64,000 nucleotides of DNA from Luethyella okanaganae (GTDB lineage: Bacteria; Actinomycetota; Actinomycetes; Actinomycetales; Microbacteriaceae), in NCBI RefSeq assembly GCF_042660285.1, contig NZ_JBHSTP010000003.1:496001-560000 (forward strand), given 5' to 3'. Below, one piece after another: positions 1-7,439 of the stretch. Position 1 is the first letter of the stretch; every line of letters begins with the position of its first letter. Under the pieces are notes generated by a model. It was not told the DNA's origin and did no database searches. It saw nothing but the letters and a program-made list of their open reading frames with translations. A program made the position numbers and the translations under genes.

Positions 1-2427
1 GTATTCGCCGAGGTATTCGAGTTCGGTGACGCCGAGCGTGCCGGCGGTCTCGGGTGAGACCGTGGTCGCGGACGCGATGCCGCGCAGGAACGCGCCAGGC
101 AACTCGACGATCCGGTCGGCGTTGCTCTCGTCGGGCAACATGTCGCCCGAGATCGCGACGCGGACGATGCCCTGGTCCGAGAGCCTGGCCGCATTGTTGA
201 CGACGGCACCTCCTGCGTCGAGCACGGCTGCTGCTGCGTCCGCTCCTGGCAGCCCCGAGGCGCGGAGGGCGTCGCCAGTCATGACGACGGTGTCAGAGCC
301 GCCCCACCACGGCACGGACAATCCCGGGTTGTAGGCATGGTTCCAGTCTGTGCAGTGCAGCGGCGCTCCGACCCGCACAGCGGATGCCGTATCGGGGTAG
401 AGATCGTCTGGGCAGGAGGCGTTCTCAGGCATCACGGCGGCGAGATGCACATCGCTCTCGCGCAGCGGGATCGCATAGACGGGCTCGTGTCCGGTCACCG
501 GCAGCTCATCGGCAAGCACCGAGATCGCGTCGGCGATGACGAGCCGGTCGAAGCCTTCGCTGACGGGGACCTGCGCGCCGAGCACGAGCCTTCCGCCGGA
601 GACCATCTCGCCGACCCTGTCGCGATCGTTCGCGGTGGCGGAGCCGGCGAGCACGGCGAGGTAGGAGGCGGCGAGCACGGCGACGAGCACCCCGGTCGCA
701 GCCGGCAGGAAGCGGGAGCGATGATCCGCTGCGTCGCGCAGCGCCAGACGGAAGGCGATGGGCAGACGGCCCGCAAAGCGCGCCCCGAGAGTGGTGATCG
801 CGCGCGCCGACAGCAGCAGCCCCACGATGGTGAGCACCACGGTGGCCAGCAGCAACAAGAGACCCAGGCCGCTCGAAGACGTCGGAGGAGCCCCCGGGGA
901 AATGTAGCCGGGCTCCACACCCGACGGCAGCGCCAAGCTCCATGCGCCGCACGCGATCGCGGCGGCAAGGGCGATCGGGCCGGCGATCTCGGCGAGCCGA
1001 CGGAGCATCGCACCGTGGCTACCGACTCGGTGCGAGCGCGGCGTCGCGTGGTCCTTCAGCGCGTCGACGGGTCGAAGGCGGGACGCCGAGCGAGCCGGCA
1101 GCAGCGTCGCGACCACTCCCAGCAGCGCGGCCATGCCGATGGCGACGGGAACGATCCACCAGGGGAAGTGCGCCAGCAGGTCTCGGTCCGGCAGCAGAGC
1201 GCGGCCCGCGAGCAGTGCCGTGGCGGTTCCGGCCACGGCTCCGAGCGTTCCTCCGGCGAGGCCGATGACGAGCCCCTGAGCGGTGATGATCCGGCGCAGG
1301 TCGGCGGGGGCTCCGCCGACCGCGGCCGCGAGCCCTAGGGTGCGTCTGGCCTGGTCGGTGGAGACCGCGAACGCAGGGGTGACGAGGAAGAGCACGAGCA
1401 GAGCCCCGACGGTGCCGGCGAGAACGACGGAGACGATCTGGAGCAGCACGGCGCCGGCGTCGACGGCCACGGGATAGAGCTCCCCTGCTGCGGGATAGTT
1501 CTCCAGAACGTGCCGCGAGACCGCGAACGCCTGGATCAGGTTGATCGCCCTGGCGTGCTCCCAGGAGACGGGCTCATCGCCGACGATGAGCCAGTGTCCG
1601 TCGACGCCGGCGGGATCGGCTGTCGCCATCCGCGAGATCCAGCCCTCCGGCGCCCAGACGCGCTGGGCATCGTCGGCGACGATCCCCGACACCTGGTAGG
1701 CGCGCTGGGAGTCCTGGATCACGTCGCCGATGCGTCCGTCCGTGCTGTACCAGCCGGTGGAAGGCGGCGCGACGAAGGTGACGACATCCCCGACGGCGAT
1801 GTCCAGCCTGTCGGCGAGTGCCGAAGTGATCACCGCCTCGGTCGCGTTCGTGGGCGCGGCGCCTCTCTCGACCCGGGGGAGCATGAGCGCCAGCGCCTCA
1901 CCGCCGGCCTCCTGCAGCGATGCGGTCGAGACGGCGGCCAGATCGAAGTCGCCCACCGTGCCGGTGCCGGCCTCGGCCTCCTGGCCGGCTTTCAGCTCGG
2001 TTCCGGTCGTCGCGAGAAGTCGCGGCGAGTTCCAGTAGGGCAGCAGACGATCGCGCCCGGGCAGCAGTGCGGCCAGCTCGTCCTCGCCGGCCGGCTCCTG
2101 TTCGAAGTCATCCATCCACGGTCCCGGCGTGCCCTCTGGCAGTTGCGGGAAGGGCATGCCGGTGCGGGGCACCGCCGTTGCCGTCACGACCGCCTGCACG
2201 CCGTCGGGGATGCCTGCAAGCGCAGCCTCCCGCGCAAGCGGTGCGGACTGCGTCAGTGCGGTACCCGTGACCAGTGCCGTCACGGGGAGCGCGACGAGCA
2301 GTGTCGCGAGGATCGTACGGGCACGATGGCGCGCGGCATCCCGTCTCGCGAGACGAAGCGCCGGTTGCCAGCGGTTCCACCTTCTCGTCACGGTGGTCTG
2401 TCCCGTCACGGTGGTCTGTCTCGTCAC
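1..2427 (-). CDS. FtsX-like ABC transporter permease (3' end outside window)
   Basis: The reading frame stays open from the GTG at 2427 to the window edge (809 codons, no stop), so the C-terminus is missing. This is the membrane subunit of a MacB/LolCDE-like ABC system paired with the ATPase just upstream, whose stop it overlaps (GTGA). A first membrane segment lies near residues 35-55 and is followed by a long extracytoplasmic domain. The typical FtsX block is at about residues 319-455: three hydrophobic helices, a cytoplasmic stretch with QARRTLGLAAAVG, and the RSASRLRPVDALKD ending. A second set of helices starts near residue 465, so this looks like the large two-FtsX-domain actinobacterial type. 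The substrate is unknown; PadR-controlled pairs of this kind are often linked to antimicrobial peptide or lipid export. The start is uncertain because GTG occurs in frame at 2427, 2409 and 2391 within a small tandem repeat. Confidence 0.88.
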   Translation of the reverse strand, partial: MTRQTTVTGQTTVTRRWNRWQPALRLARRDAARHRARTILATLLVALPVTALVTGTALTQSAPLAREAALAGIPDGVQAVVTATAVPRTGMPFPQLPEGTPGPWMDDFEQEPAGEDELAALLPGRDRLLPYWNSPRLLATTGTELKAGQEAEAGTGTVGDFDLAAVSTASLQEAGGEALALMLPRVERGAAPTNATEAVITSALADRLDIAVGDVVTFVAPPSTGWYSTDGRIGDVIQDSQRAYQVSGIVADDAQRVWAPEGWISRMATADPAGVDGHWLIVGDEPVSWEHARAINLIQAFAVSRHVLENYPAAGELYPVAVDAGAVLLQIVSVVLAGTVGALLVLFLVTPAFAVSTDQARRTLGLAAAVGGAPADLRRIITAQGLVIGLAGGTLGAVAGTATALLAGRALLPDRDLLAHFPWWIVPVAIGMAALLGVVATLLPARSASRLRPVDALKDHATPRSHRVGSHGAMLRRLAEIAGPIALAAAIACGAWSLALPSGVEPGYISPGAPPTSSSGLGLLLLLATVVLTIVGLLLSARAITTLGARFAGRLPIAFRLALRDAADHRSRFLPAATGVLVAVLAASYLAVLAGSATANDRDRVGEMVSGGRLVLGAQVPVSEGFDRLVIADAISVLADELPVTGHEPVYAIPLRESDVHLAAVMPENASCPDDLYPDTASAVRVGAPLHCTDWNHAYNPGLSVPWWGGSDTVVMTGDALRASGLPGADAAAAVLDAGGAVVNNAARLSDQGIVRVAISGDMLPDESNADRIVELPGAFLRGIASATTVSPETAGTLGVTELEYLGEY
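2392..2427 (-). repeat. 18-bp tandem repeat at permease start
   Basis: Two 18-bp copies starting GTGACG(A/G)GACAG lie head to tail, followed by a third partial copy (GTGACGAGAAGG). Each copy begins with an in-frame GTG, so the permease has three spaced potential starts and a VTRQTT/VTGQTT N-terminal repeat. Confidence 0.85.
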
Positions 2428-3203
2428 TGTCGGCACCGACCGAGCAGCTCGGATGCGTTCGATGGTCCGGTCTCGTCGACGATCCGCCCATCGCGCAGGA
2501 AGATCGTGCGATCGGCCCAGGCTGCGAACCGCGCCTCGTGCGTCACCATGAGCACTGCCGCGCCCCGGTCGGCCCGCTCTCGCAGCAGCTGGAGGATCGA
2601 CGTCCCGGTCGCGGAGTCGAGCGCCCCGGTCGGTTCGTCGGCCAGCAGCAGCCGGCGCGGGCCGACGAGCGCCCGCGCGATCGCGACGCGCTGCGCCTGA
2701 CCGCCGGACATGTCTTCTGGGCGCCGGTCGGCCAGCTCGGCCATGCCGACCTCGGCGAGCACCGCGAGCGCCTCCGCTCGTGCCTTCCGCGCGGGCCATC
2801 CGTCCAGCTCGAGTGGGAACGCGACGTTCTCGGCGGCGGTCAGCGCCGGAAGGAGATTGAAATCCTGAAAGACATAGCCGACCGATCGGCGGCGGATGGC
2901 CGCCCGCTCGGCGATGCCGAGTGGCCCGAGATCTGCACCCTCGACCAGCACCCCGCCGGAGGTGGGCGCATCCAGGCCGCCGGCGAGATTGAGCAGGGTC
3001 GACTTTCCTGATCCGGACGGCCCCATCACCGCGACGAACTCGCCGGCGCTCAGCAGCAGCTCGGCTTCGACCAGGGCCGAGACCGCGTGAGCCCCCTCGC
3101 CGTGAACCCGGGTGACCCGCCTGAGTTCCAGAGCCGCACGAGCCTCAGTCGGCATCGGAGACGGCGTCTCGGAGCCTCCGTTCGGCCGTCGGAACGCGGT
3201 CAC
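2424..3203 (-). CDS. ABC transporter ATP-binding protein (MacB/LolD type)
   Basis: 259 residues, the cytoplasmic ATPase that powers the FtsX-like permease encoded downstream. Walker A is GPSGSGKST near residue 60, the signature is MSGGQAQRVAIARAL, Walker B is LLLADEPTGALD, and the switch His is in VTHEARFA. The A(L/V)DSATG pattern after Walker B is typical of the MacB/LolD/FtsE branch. The GTG start at 3203 overlaps the stop of the PadR gene (GTGA), and the gene's own stop overlaps the permease start, so all three genes are translationally coupled. The first ~25 residues precede the domain and may be an extension; an in-frame ATG (MPTEAR) is an alternative start. Confidence 0.95.
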   Translation of the reverse strand: MTAFRRPNGGSETPSPMPTEARAALELRRVTRVHGEGAHAVSALVEAELLLSAGEFVAVMGPSGSGKSTLLNLAGGLDAPTSGGVLVEGADLGPLGIAERAAIRRRSVGYVFQDFNLLPALTAAENVAFPLELDGWPARKARAEALAVLAEVGMAELADRRPEDMSGGQAQRVAIARALVGPRRLLLADEPTGALDSATGTSILQLLRERADRGAAVLMVTHEARFAAWADRTIFLRDGRIVDETGPSNASELLGRCRQ

Positions 3204-3787
3204 CGGCTGTTCCTCGCCGGCTCGTCGACCGGTTCGCGGTCGTGGGTCGCCGTGGTGACCGTGAGTGCACCCGCGCGGGCGACCGACTCCTCCACCGAGT
3301 CCAGCCAGCGCAACTCTGCCTCGGCGGCGAAGATGTGGTTGTCGAGCACGAGCCGGGCGGGCAGCTCGCCCGGTTCGACCGCGCGCCTCGCCCGTGTGAC
3401 ATCGTGCAGCAGGCGCTGCATCGCCGACCGTTGCCGCTGCACCAGCGCCACGACGTCGACCCCTGGAACCACCACCGCCAGGGCTAGCTTGATGATCAGC
3501 TCGTCGCGTCCACGATGCTCACGCGACACCGGGCTGCGCCACCACTGCTCGACCTCGTCGCGACCCCGCGACGTCAGGTGCCACGGCTCCGCCGAGGCGG
3601 GGTCACTCGTGTCGCCCCCATCCCGCACGACCAGCCCGTCGCGCTGGAGGCGCTGCAATGTCGTCGAGACCTGGCCGATGTTCAACGGCCAGGTCTGACT
3701 CGTGGTCAGATCGAAGTCCTTCCTCAACTGATACGTCGTGGACGGCCGCCGCGACAACAAGGCCAGCAAAGCGTGTTTCACCGACAC
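3200..3787 (-). CDS. PadR-family transcriptional regulator
   Basis: 195 residues. The N-terminal winged helix (residues 1-75) has the PadR pattern: SVKHALLALLSRRP start, TTYQLRKDFD, then WPLNIGQVSTTLQRLQRDGLV. The C-terminal part is helical and probably dimerises. The start is GTG at 3787, with GGAGG five bases upstream. It is the first gene of a three-gene operon with an ABC ATPase and FtsX-like permease. PadR proteins commonly repress such exporters and lose DNA binding when the exported drug or stress ligand is present. A strong double palindrome lies 36 bp upstream, so autoregulation of the whole operon is likely. Confidence 0.93.
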   Translation of the reverse strand: MSVKHALLALLSRRPSTTYQLRKDFDLTTSQTWPLNIGQVSTTLQRLQRDGLVVRDGGDTSDPASAEPWHLTSRGRDEVEQWWRSPVSREHRGRDELIIKLALAVVVPGVDVVALVQRQRSAMQRLLHDVTRARRAVEPGELPARLVLDNHIFAAEAELRWLDSVEESVARAGALTVTTATHDREPVDEPARNSR

Positions 3788-3822
3788 GAGGACCTCCGAT
3801 TCGATTCCGCCGCTCGGGGCGG

Positions 3823-3851
3823 GTTACCAGGTAACTAAGTTACCTGGTAAC
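3823..3851 (-). promoter_or_regulatory. Probable PadR operator (double palindrome)
   Basis: GTTACCAGGTAAC (3823-3835), TAA, GTTACCTGGTAAC (3839-3851): the two 13-mers are exact inverted repeats, and each is itself a GTTACC-N-GGTAAC palindrome. Read leftward, a possible promoter TTGCCA - 18 bp - TAACTT overlaps it. A second small palindrome TTGCC-TTT-GGCAA lies at 3854-3866. The position just upstream of the PadR start fits an autorepression site. Confidence 0.8.
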
Positions 3852-3912
3852 TATTGCCTTTGGCAAGCGCCGTCGATTGCAACCGGAGCACATCGTGCCC
3901 GCCCGGTAGGAA

Positions 3913-4560
3913 TCAGTCGTCGTGCAGGGTTATGAGGCAGAGCTCGGGTTCGGCGAACGGAAGGAGCTCTGGCCGCCGCTCGACCCCTCGTGCCTCGAGG
4001 ATCCGCTCGACGAGGCCCCTGTGCACAGAGCAGATGACCTGGGGGTGGTCGCGAGCCGCTTCGCGGAACGGGCATCCTCGCAGTCGGATCACCTTCTCGT
4101 CGATGAGGGGATCGAAGCCGAGCCCGTCGAGCAGCCGCAGAAGAGTTTCGACCCCATCTGCGGCGTCGTCATGGGTGGCGAGGAGCTCGTCGGCCCAGCG
4201 ATGGCCTGCCTCGACCGACTGTGCCCGTCCGATGTCTCGCTGCGCGAGCGCCCCCGCCAGCACCTCGATGAGCTGCTCGCGGCTGTCCTCTCCGAGTCGT
4301 GACGATGCGAGGTAGCGGATGCGTGGACGTCCACGACGCTTTTCGACATCCGTCTGGCGGCTCACGAGGTGCGCCGCCTCGAGGTGCTCGAGATGGAATC
4401 GGACCGTGGTGACGTGGAGGCCGAGACCGGAGGCCAGCGCGTGCGCGTCCGCGGGCGCCGTCGCCCGCGCAACCGCGTCGAGCACCAGCCGTCGGGTACG
4501 GGACGCGAGTGCGACGTGGACGCGCGAATCGGTCGAATCGGGGTGTATCTCAGGGCGCAT
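3913..4560 (-). CDS. COG2345/SufR-like winged-helix regulator with C-terminal cysteines
   Basis: 215 residues from ATG at 4560, chosen because it overlaps the haemoglobin stop by 11 bp; the frame is open further upstream but only inside the haemoglobin gene. The N-terminal winged helix reads TRRLVLDAVARA, DAHALASGLGLHVTTVRFHLEHLEAAHLV, then a basic wing (KRRGRPRIRYLA). The C-terminal half has the COG2345/SufR-style pattern RGCPFREAARDHPQVICSVHRGLVERIL followed by a late Cys in ELCLITL, that is three cysteines. SufR-type relatives hold an iron-sulfur cluster, so redox or NO sensing is plausible but inferred. Being co-transcribed with a truncated haemoglobin supports a nitrosative or oxygen-limitation role. 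Confidence 0.8.
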   Translation of the reverse strand: MRPEIHPDSTDSRVHVALASRTRRLVLDAVARATAPADAHALASGLGLHVTTVRFHLEHLEAAHLVSRQTDVEKRRGRPRIRYLASSRLGEDSREQLIEVLAGALAQRDIGRAQSVEAGHRWADELLATHDDAADGVETLLRLLDGLGFDPLIDEKVIRLRGCPFREAARDHPQVICSVHRGLVERILEARGVERRPELLPFAEPELCLITLHDD

Positions 4561-4975
4561 CGCAACCGTCCTTGCTCGCGATCGTCTCGAACTCGCTCCC
4601 CGATCTTCCCTGCATCCTGCGGCTGATCGAGCCGGCGACCCGGCGTGCCTGGACTTTCGCGAGTTCGGCTTTCTCGCCGCGGAACCGCTCGTCGACATTC
4701 GTGATCCACAGCTGAAGCCAGCGATCGAAGTGCTCCGGTCGCAGGGGATACCGCGCGTTCAGCACATAGTGGATCTGCAAGGCGTTGCGCCGGTAGAGAC
4801 CGGTGTTGAAGAGCACGGTCTCCCAGAAGTCGCACATGATCGGCAGATGGCGGTCGAGGTCCATCGCGGCCACGTCCGTGAAGATCGGGCCGATGAGCGG
4901 GTCTGCGAACGCCCGTCGGTAGAACGCGTCGACGAGGTAGAGGATGTCGGCCCTGTCGCGGATGTCTCGGGTCAT
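4550..4975 (-). CDS. Group III truncated haemoglobin
   Basis: 141 residues, the usual size of a short 2-over-2 globin. It has the group III pattern: LVDAFYRRAFADPLIGPIF with the B10 Tyr, CDFWETVLFNTGLYRRNALQIHYVL with the distal-side His, and EHFDRWLQLW with the proximal His and following Trp residues. Proteins of this group bind O2 or NO and are linked to nitrosative stress or microaerobic respiration (Campylobacter Ctb is the best-known member). It is the first gene of a leftward pair with a cysteine-containing regulator and is divergent from a cupin gene, sharing a 68-bp promoter region. Confidence 0.9.
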   Translation of the reverse strand: MTRDIRDRADILYLVDAFYRRAFADPLIGPIFTDVAAMDLDRHLPIMCDFWETVLFNTGLYRRNALQIHYVLNARYPLRPEHFDRWLQLWITNVDERFRGEKAELAKVQARRVAGSISRRMQGRSGSEFETIASKDGCDAP

Positions 4976-4985
4976 GTCTTCACGT

Positions 4986-5004
4986 TATCCAAATAAACCG
5001 GATA
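4986..5004. promoter_or_regulatory. Inverted repeat in divergent haemoglobin/cupin promoter
   Basis: TATCC (4986-4990) and GGATA (5000-5004) are separated by 9 bp within an AT-rich spacer, unusual for this GC-rich region. It sits between the divergent haemoglobin and cupin starts and is a candidate operator, possibly for the COG2345-type regulator. Only the symmetry and position support this. Confidence 0.45.
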
Positions 5005-5043
5005 GTGTTGCGGTTAAATCAAATTCGAGTGGAGAGGGAGCTG

Positions 5044-5427
5044 ATGGACGCGCGACGACATGCTCTGATCGCTGGCGACGCGGAGGCCCTGATCGGGGTG
5101 CTTCCGGTCGAACCGGGGAGCGTTCGTTCACGCCGCATCTTCGCGGGGCCCGGCGGAAGCGCGGTGCGGCTGGCGCTGGCCCGAGGTGAGGTGCTCGAGG
5201 AGCACATCTCGACCGTGCCGTTGCTGCTGCAGGTGCTCTCGGGACATGTCGCCGTCGACGTCGACGACGAGCGGGTCGACCTTCCGATCGGCGGCCTGCT
5301 CCATATCGACGCGAACGTGCCGCACGCGGTCGAGGGACTCGAAGACGCGCAACTGCTGCTGCTGCTCATGGGCGAGAGGTCGCGGCACCCACGCACCGAA
5401 CCCGCGACGCGGCCGCCCTCGGCGTGA
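5044..5427 (+). CDS. Small cupin-domain protein
   Basis: 127 residues from ATG at 5044, which follows a GGAGAGGGAG ribosome-binding region. A single cupin barrel is visible: an EVLEEHISTVPLLLQVLSGHVAVDVDDERVDLP-like first half, then GGLLHIDANVPHAVEGLEDAQLLLLLM. Metal-ligand positions are partly kept: His in EEHIS and His in VPHAV. The ligand or substrate is not evident. Stand-alone cupins beside haemoglobin or anaerobic-response genes are common in actinobacteria. The gene overlaps the membrane protein downstream by GTGA, so the two are co-translated. Confidence 0.85.
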   Translation: MDARRHALIAGDAEALIGVLPVEPGSVRSRRIFAGPGGSAVRLALARGEVLEEHISTVPLLLQVLSGHVAVDVDDERVDLPIGGLLHIDANVPHAVEGLEDAQLLLLLMGERSRHPRTEPATRPPSA

Positions 5428-5900
5428 GTTCGTCTCCTCCGGCCGACCGTGCCGACCGTGCCGACCGTGCAGGCTTCGCGTTCGGTGTCGTTCTCGTCGT
5501 CGCGGGCGGGCTGGTCGCCGCCGCCACCGGCCCGCTCGAGCTGGTCAAAGGCGGCTGGCTTGCCGCCTACCTCGTGCTCGTCTGCGGTGTCGCGCAATGC
5601 TGCCTCGCCGTGCAGGACCGACTTCTCGTGACCACGGAACCGTCGGCCGGTCGTCTGCAGGCGAGCCTGCTCGGCTGGAACGCCGGAAACGTGCTCGTCA
5701 TCGGCGGCGTTCTGGCTGCGGTGCCGATCGTCGTCGATGTCGGGGGCATCCTGTTGGTCGCGGTGCTCGTCGTCGCGGCAGCGGCCGCGAGACATCACGC
5801 GTCGCCGCTGCGCGCCGCGCTCTACCGGGTCGGGTTCGGCGTCCTGATCGTCAGCGTCCCGATCGGGCTCACACTCGCGCACCTGCGCGCGGTGAGGTGA
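5424..5900 (+). CDS. Small integral membrane protein, function unknown
   Basis: 158 residues from GTG overlapping the cupin stop. The N-terminus has a PADRADRADRA motif encoded by three 9-bp repeats (CCGACCGTG). Four to five hydrophobic helices follow: GFAFGVVLVVAGGLVAAATG, WLAAYLVLVCGVAQCCLA, NVLVIGGVLAAVPIVVDVGG, ILLVAVLVVAAAAA and VGFGVLIVSVPIGLTLAHL. I recognise no family. Co-translation with the cupin and proximity to a group III globin suggest a part in the same stress response. Confidence 0.8.
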   Translation: MSSSPPADRADRADRAGFAFGVVLVVAGGLVAAATGPLELVKGGWLAAYLVLVCGVAQCCLAVQDRLLVTTEPSAGRLQASLLGWNAGNVLVIGGVLAAVPIVVDVGGILLVAVLVVAAAAARHHASPLRAALYRVGFGVLIVSVPIGLTLAHLRAVR

Positions 5901-5971
5901 GCATGCGACATGCGAGGACTGGCCCGTGGGCACCCCGTCGCTGGTGCGAGGTATCCGGTGTCCTGCCGGGC

Positions 5972-6004
5972 AGGCGCTCGACGCCTCGGGGCGTTCCCGC
6001 GCCT
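5972..6004. terminator. Two-tier hairpin between convergent genes
   Basis: AGGCGC (5972-5977) pairs with GCGCCT (5999-6004), and inside it ACGCC (5981-5985) pairs with GGCGT (5990-5994) around TCGG. It lies between the end of the membrane protein and the end of the ROK gene. There is no strong T-run, so it is a candidate bidirectional terminator only. Confidence 0.45.
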
Positions 6005-6037
6005 CATGATCCTCGCATCGTGGATTTCTCCGATGGG

Positions 6038-7273
6038 TCACGCGACCGGCGTCACGCCCTGCGATAGGGTGCCGACGAGCCGATTGATCCGCTCCACTGA
6101 GTACACCTCGTCTGTGACGAGCCGCGCCAGCCCGTGCACCCCGGCACGTCCGTCGAGTGCGCTGGGCACTATGCGCAGCTCACGTGTTGCCAGGGGTAGG
6201 GAGCGGCGGTAGACGACCTCGCGCACCCCCGCGAACAGCAGCTCCTGGACCGCGGCCAGCTGACCGCCGATGACGATCGTGCGGGGGTTGAGGATGTTGA
6301 CCAGGTCGCTGACCGCCGTGCCGATGATCGTGGCGGCCTGCCGCATGAGGCGAGTGGCATCCTGCCGCCCCTCCAGCGCCTCGCGGATGACGTCGTCGAT
6401 GGAGTCGACAGGACGCCCCAGGGCTTTGAGATCCCGCACGAGCGCCCAGCCTCCCGCGTAGGCCTCGATGCAGCCCAGATTGCCGCAGCGGCAGACGGGT
6501 GCGTCTGTGCCCGTGGCGTTCGCCTCGAGGGGGATGTGCCCGACATCGCCTGCTGCGCCGTCCGCGCCGCGATAGATCTCGCCGTCGATGACCAAGCCGG
6601 TACCCACCCCCGTGCCGAGTTTGACGAAGACGATGTCGCTCGTGTCGGCATGCACCAGGCGATGCTCGCCGAAGGCCATCGCGTTCACGTCTTTCTCGAC
6701 GATCACCGGGCATTCATAGTGCGGGCGGAAGTAGGCGGAGATGTCGAAGTCGTGCCAGCCGGTCATGATGGGTGGGCTGACGACGCGTCCGCTGTCGTGG
6801 TCCACCGGTCCCGGGACGTCGATGCCGATGCCGAGCACTTCGGAGGGAGTGCGCCCCTGTCGGTCGAGGAACTCGTCGAAGAGTCGTTTGACGCGTGAGA
6901 GGACGGCGGCGGGACCGTCGGTGATGTCGATGCGCTCGTAAGCCTCTTCCAACACGGCGGCGACCATGTCGCACAGTGCGACCCGCATCCCCGTGGCGCC
7001 GGTGTCGGCGATCAGGATCACGCCTTGGTCGCGATTCAGGTGGAACCGGTCGGCCGGTCGCCCGCCCGTCCGTGCCCCGACGTCGGTCGGCTGGAGCAGT
7101 CGCGCTGCGAGCAGAAGACTGAGACGCTGGTTGATAGCGGTACGTGACAATCCTGAGCGGCGCACGGCCTCGGATTTCGTGAGGCCGTTCGTGCTCGCCC
7201 TGAAGAGGCCGAGGAGGGCGCCGGGGCTGTCGCGTAACCATGGCGAGACCACTGTTCCGTTAGGCATGCTCAT
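6038..7273 (-). CDS. ROK-family transcriptional repressor
   Basis: 411 residues. The N-terminal winged helix (about 20-80) includes GLTKSEAVRRSGLSRTAINQRLSLLL. The ROK/ASKHA fold follows, with GVILIADTGATGMRVAL (phosphate-binding loop), GIGIDVPGPVD, a FVKLGTGVGTGLVIDG loop and the zinc-binding CRCGNLGCIEAYAG motif near 290. ROK repressors sense a sugar or sugar phosphate and release their operator. It is divergent from a fructose-type ABC operon with a palindrome in the shared 166-bp gap, so it almost certainly controls that operon and itself. An in-frame ATG two codons in (7267) is an alternative start. Confidence 0.94.
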   Translation of the reverse strand: MSMPNGTVVSPWLRDSPGALLGLFRASTNGLTKSEAVRRSGLSRTAINQRLSLLLAARLLQPTDVGARTGGRPADRFHLNRDQGVILIADTGATGMRVALCDMVAAVLEEAYERIDITDGPAAVLSRVKRLFDEFLDRQGRTPSEVLGIGIDVPGPVDHDSGRVVSPPIMTGWHDFDISAYFRPHYECPVIVEKDVNAMAFGEHRLVHADTSDIVFVKLGTGVGTGLVIDGEIYRGADGAAGDVGHIPLEANATGTDAPVCRCGNLGCIEAYAGGWALVRDLKALGRPVDSIDDVIREALEGRQDATRLMRQAATIIGTAVSDLVNILNPRTIVIGGQLAAVQELLFAGVREVVYRRSLPLATRELRIVPSALDGRAGVHGLARLVTDEVYSVERINRLVGTLSQGVTPVA

Positions 7274-7358
7274 GATGTTAGTTTCCTCCCTCGCTGTACG
7301 GCTCCCCCGCAGGTCGAAGGAGTTTCATCATCACTTACGACTTTCATTGTATGAGCTA

Positions 7359-7388
7359 TTGACTTTGAAAGTTAGAAAGGCGTATCGT
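7359..7388 (+). promoter_or_regulatory. Promoter and ROK operator of the sugar operon
   Basis: TTGACT (7359-7364) and TATCGT (7383-7388), spaced 18 bp, form a plausible sigma70-type promoter. The palindrome ACTTT-G-AAAGT (7362-7372) overlaps the -35 element, and a related half-site GACTTTCA begins 22 bp upstream at 7339. Repressor binding here would block RNA polymerase, which fits control by the adjacent ROK protein. Confidence 0.7.
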
Positions 7389-7439
7389 CGTCTTCACCGA
7401 GCCACCGATGACGTGTGGCTCCTCACCAAAGGAGTTGAG

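Noticed and set aside
5019..6041. Long leftward open frame (340 codons)
   Set aside because: Arg/Asp-rich composition antisense to the cupin and membrane protein genes; no family pattern. It is a GC-rich shadow frame.
6966..7439. Upstream extension of the FrcB-like gene
   Set aside because: The frame is open through the ROK gene's start and the promoter, but the lipoprotein signal and AAAGGAG fix the start at 7440.
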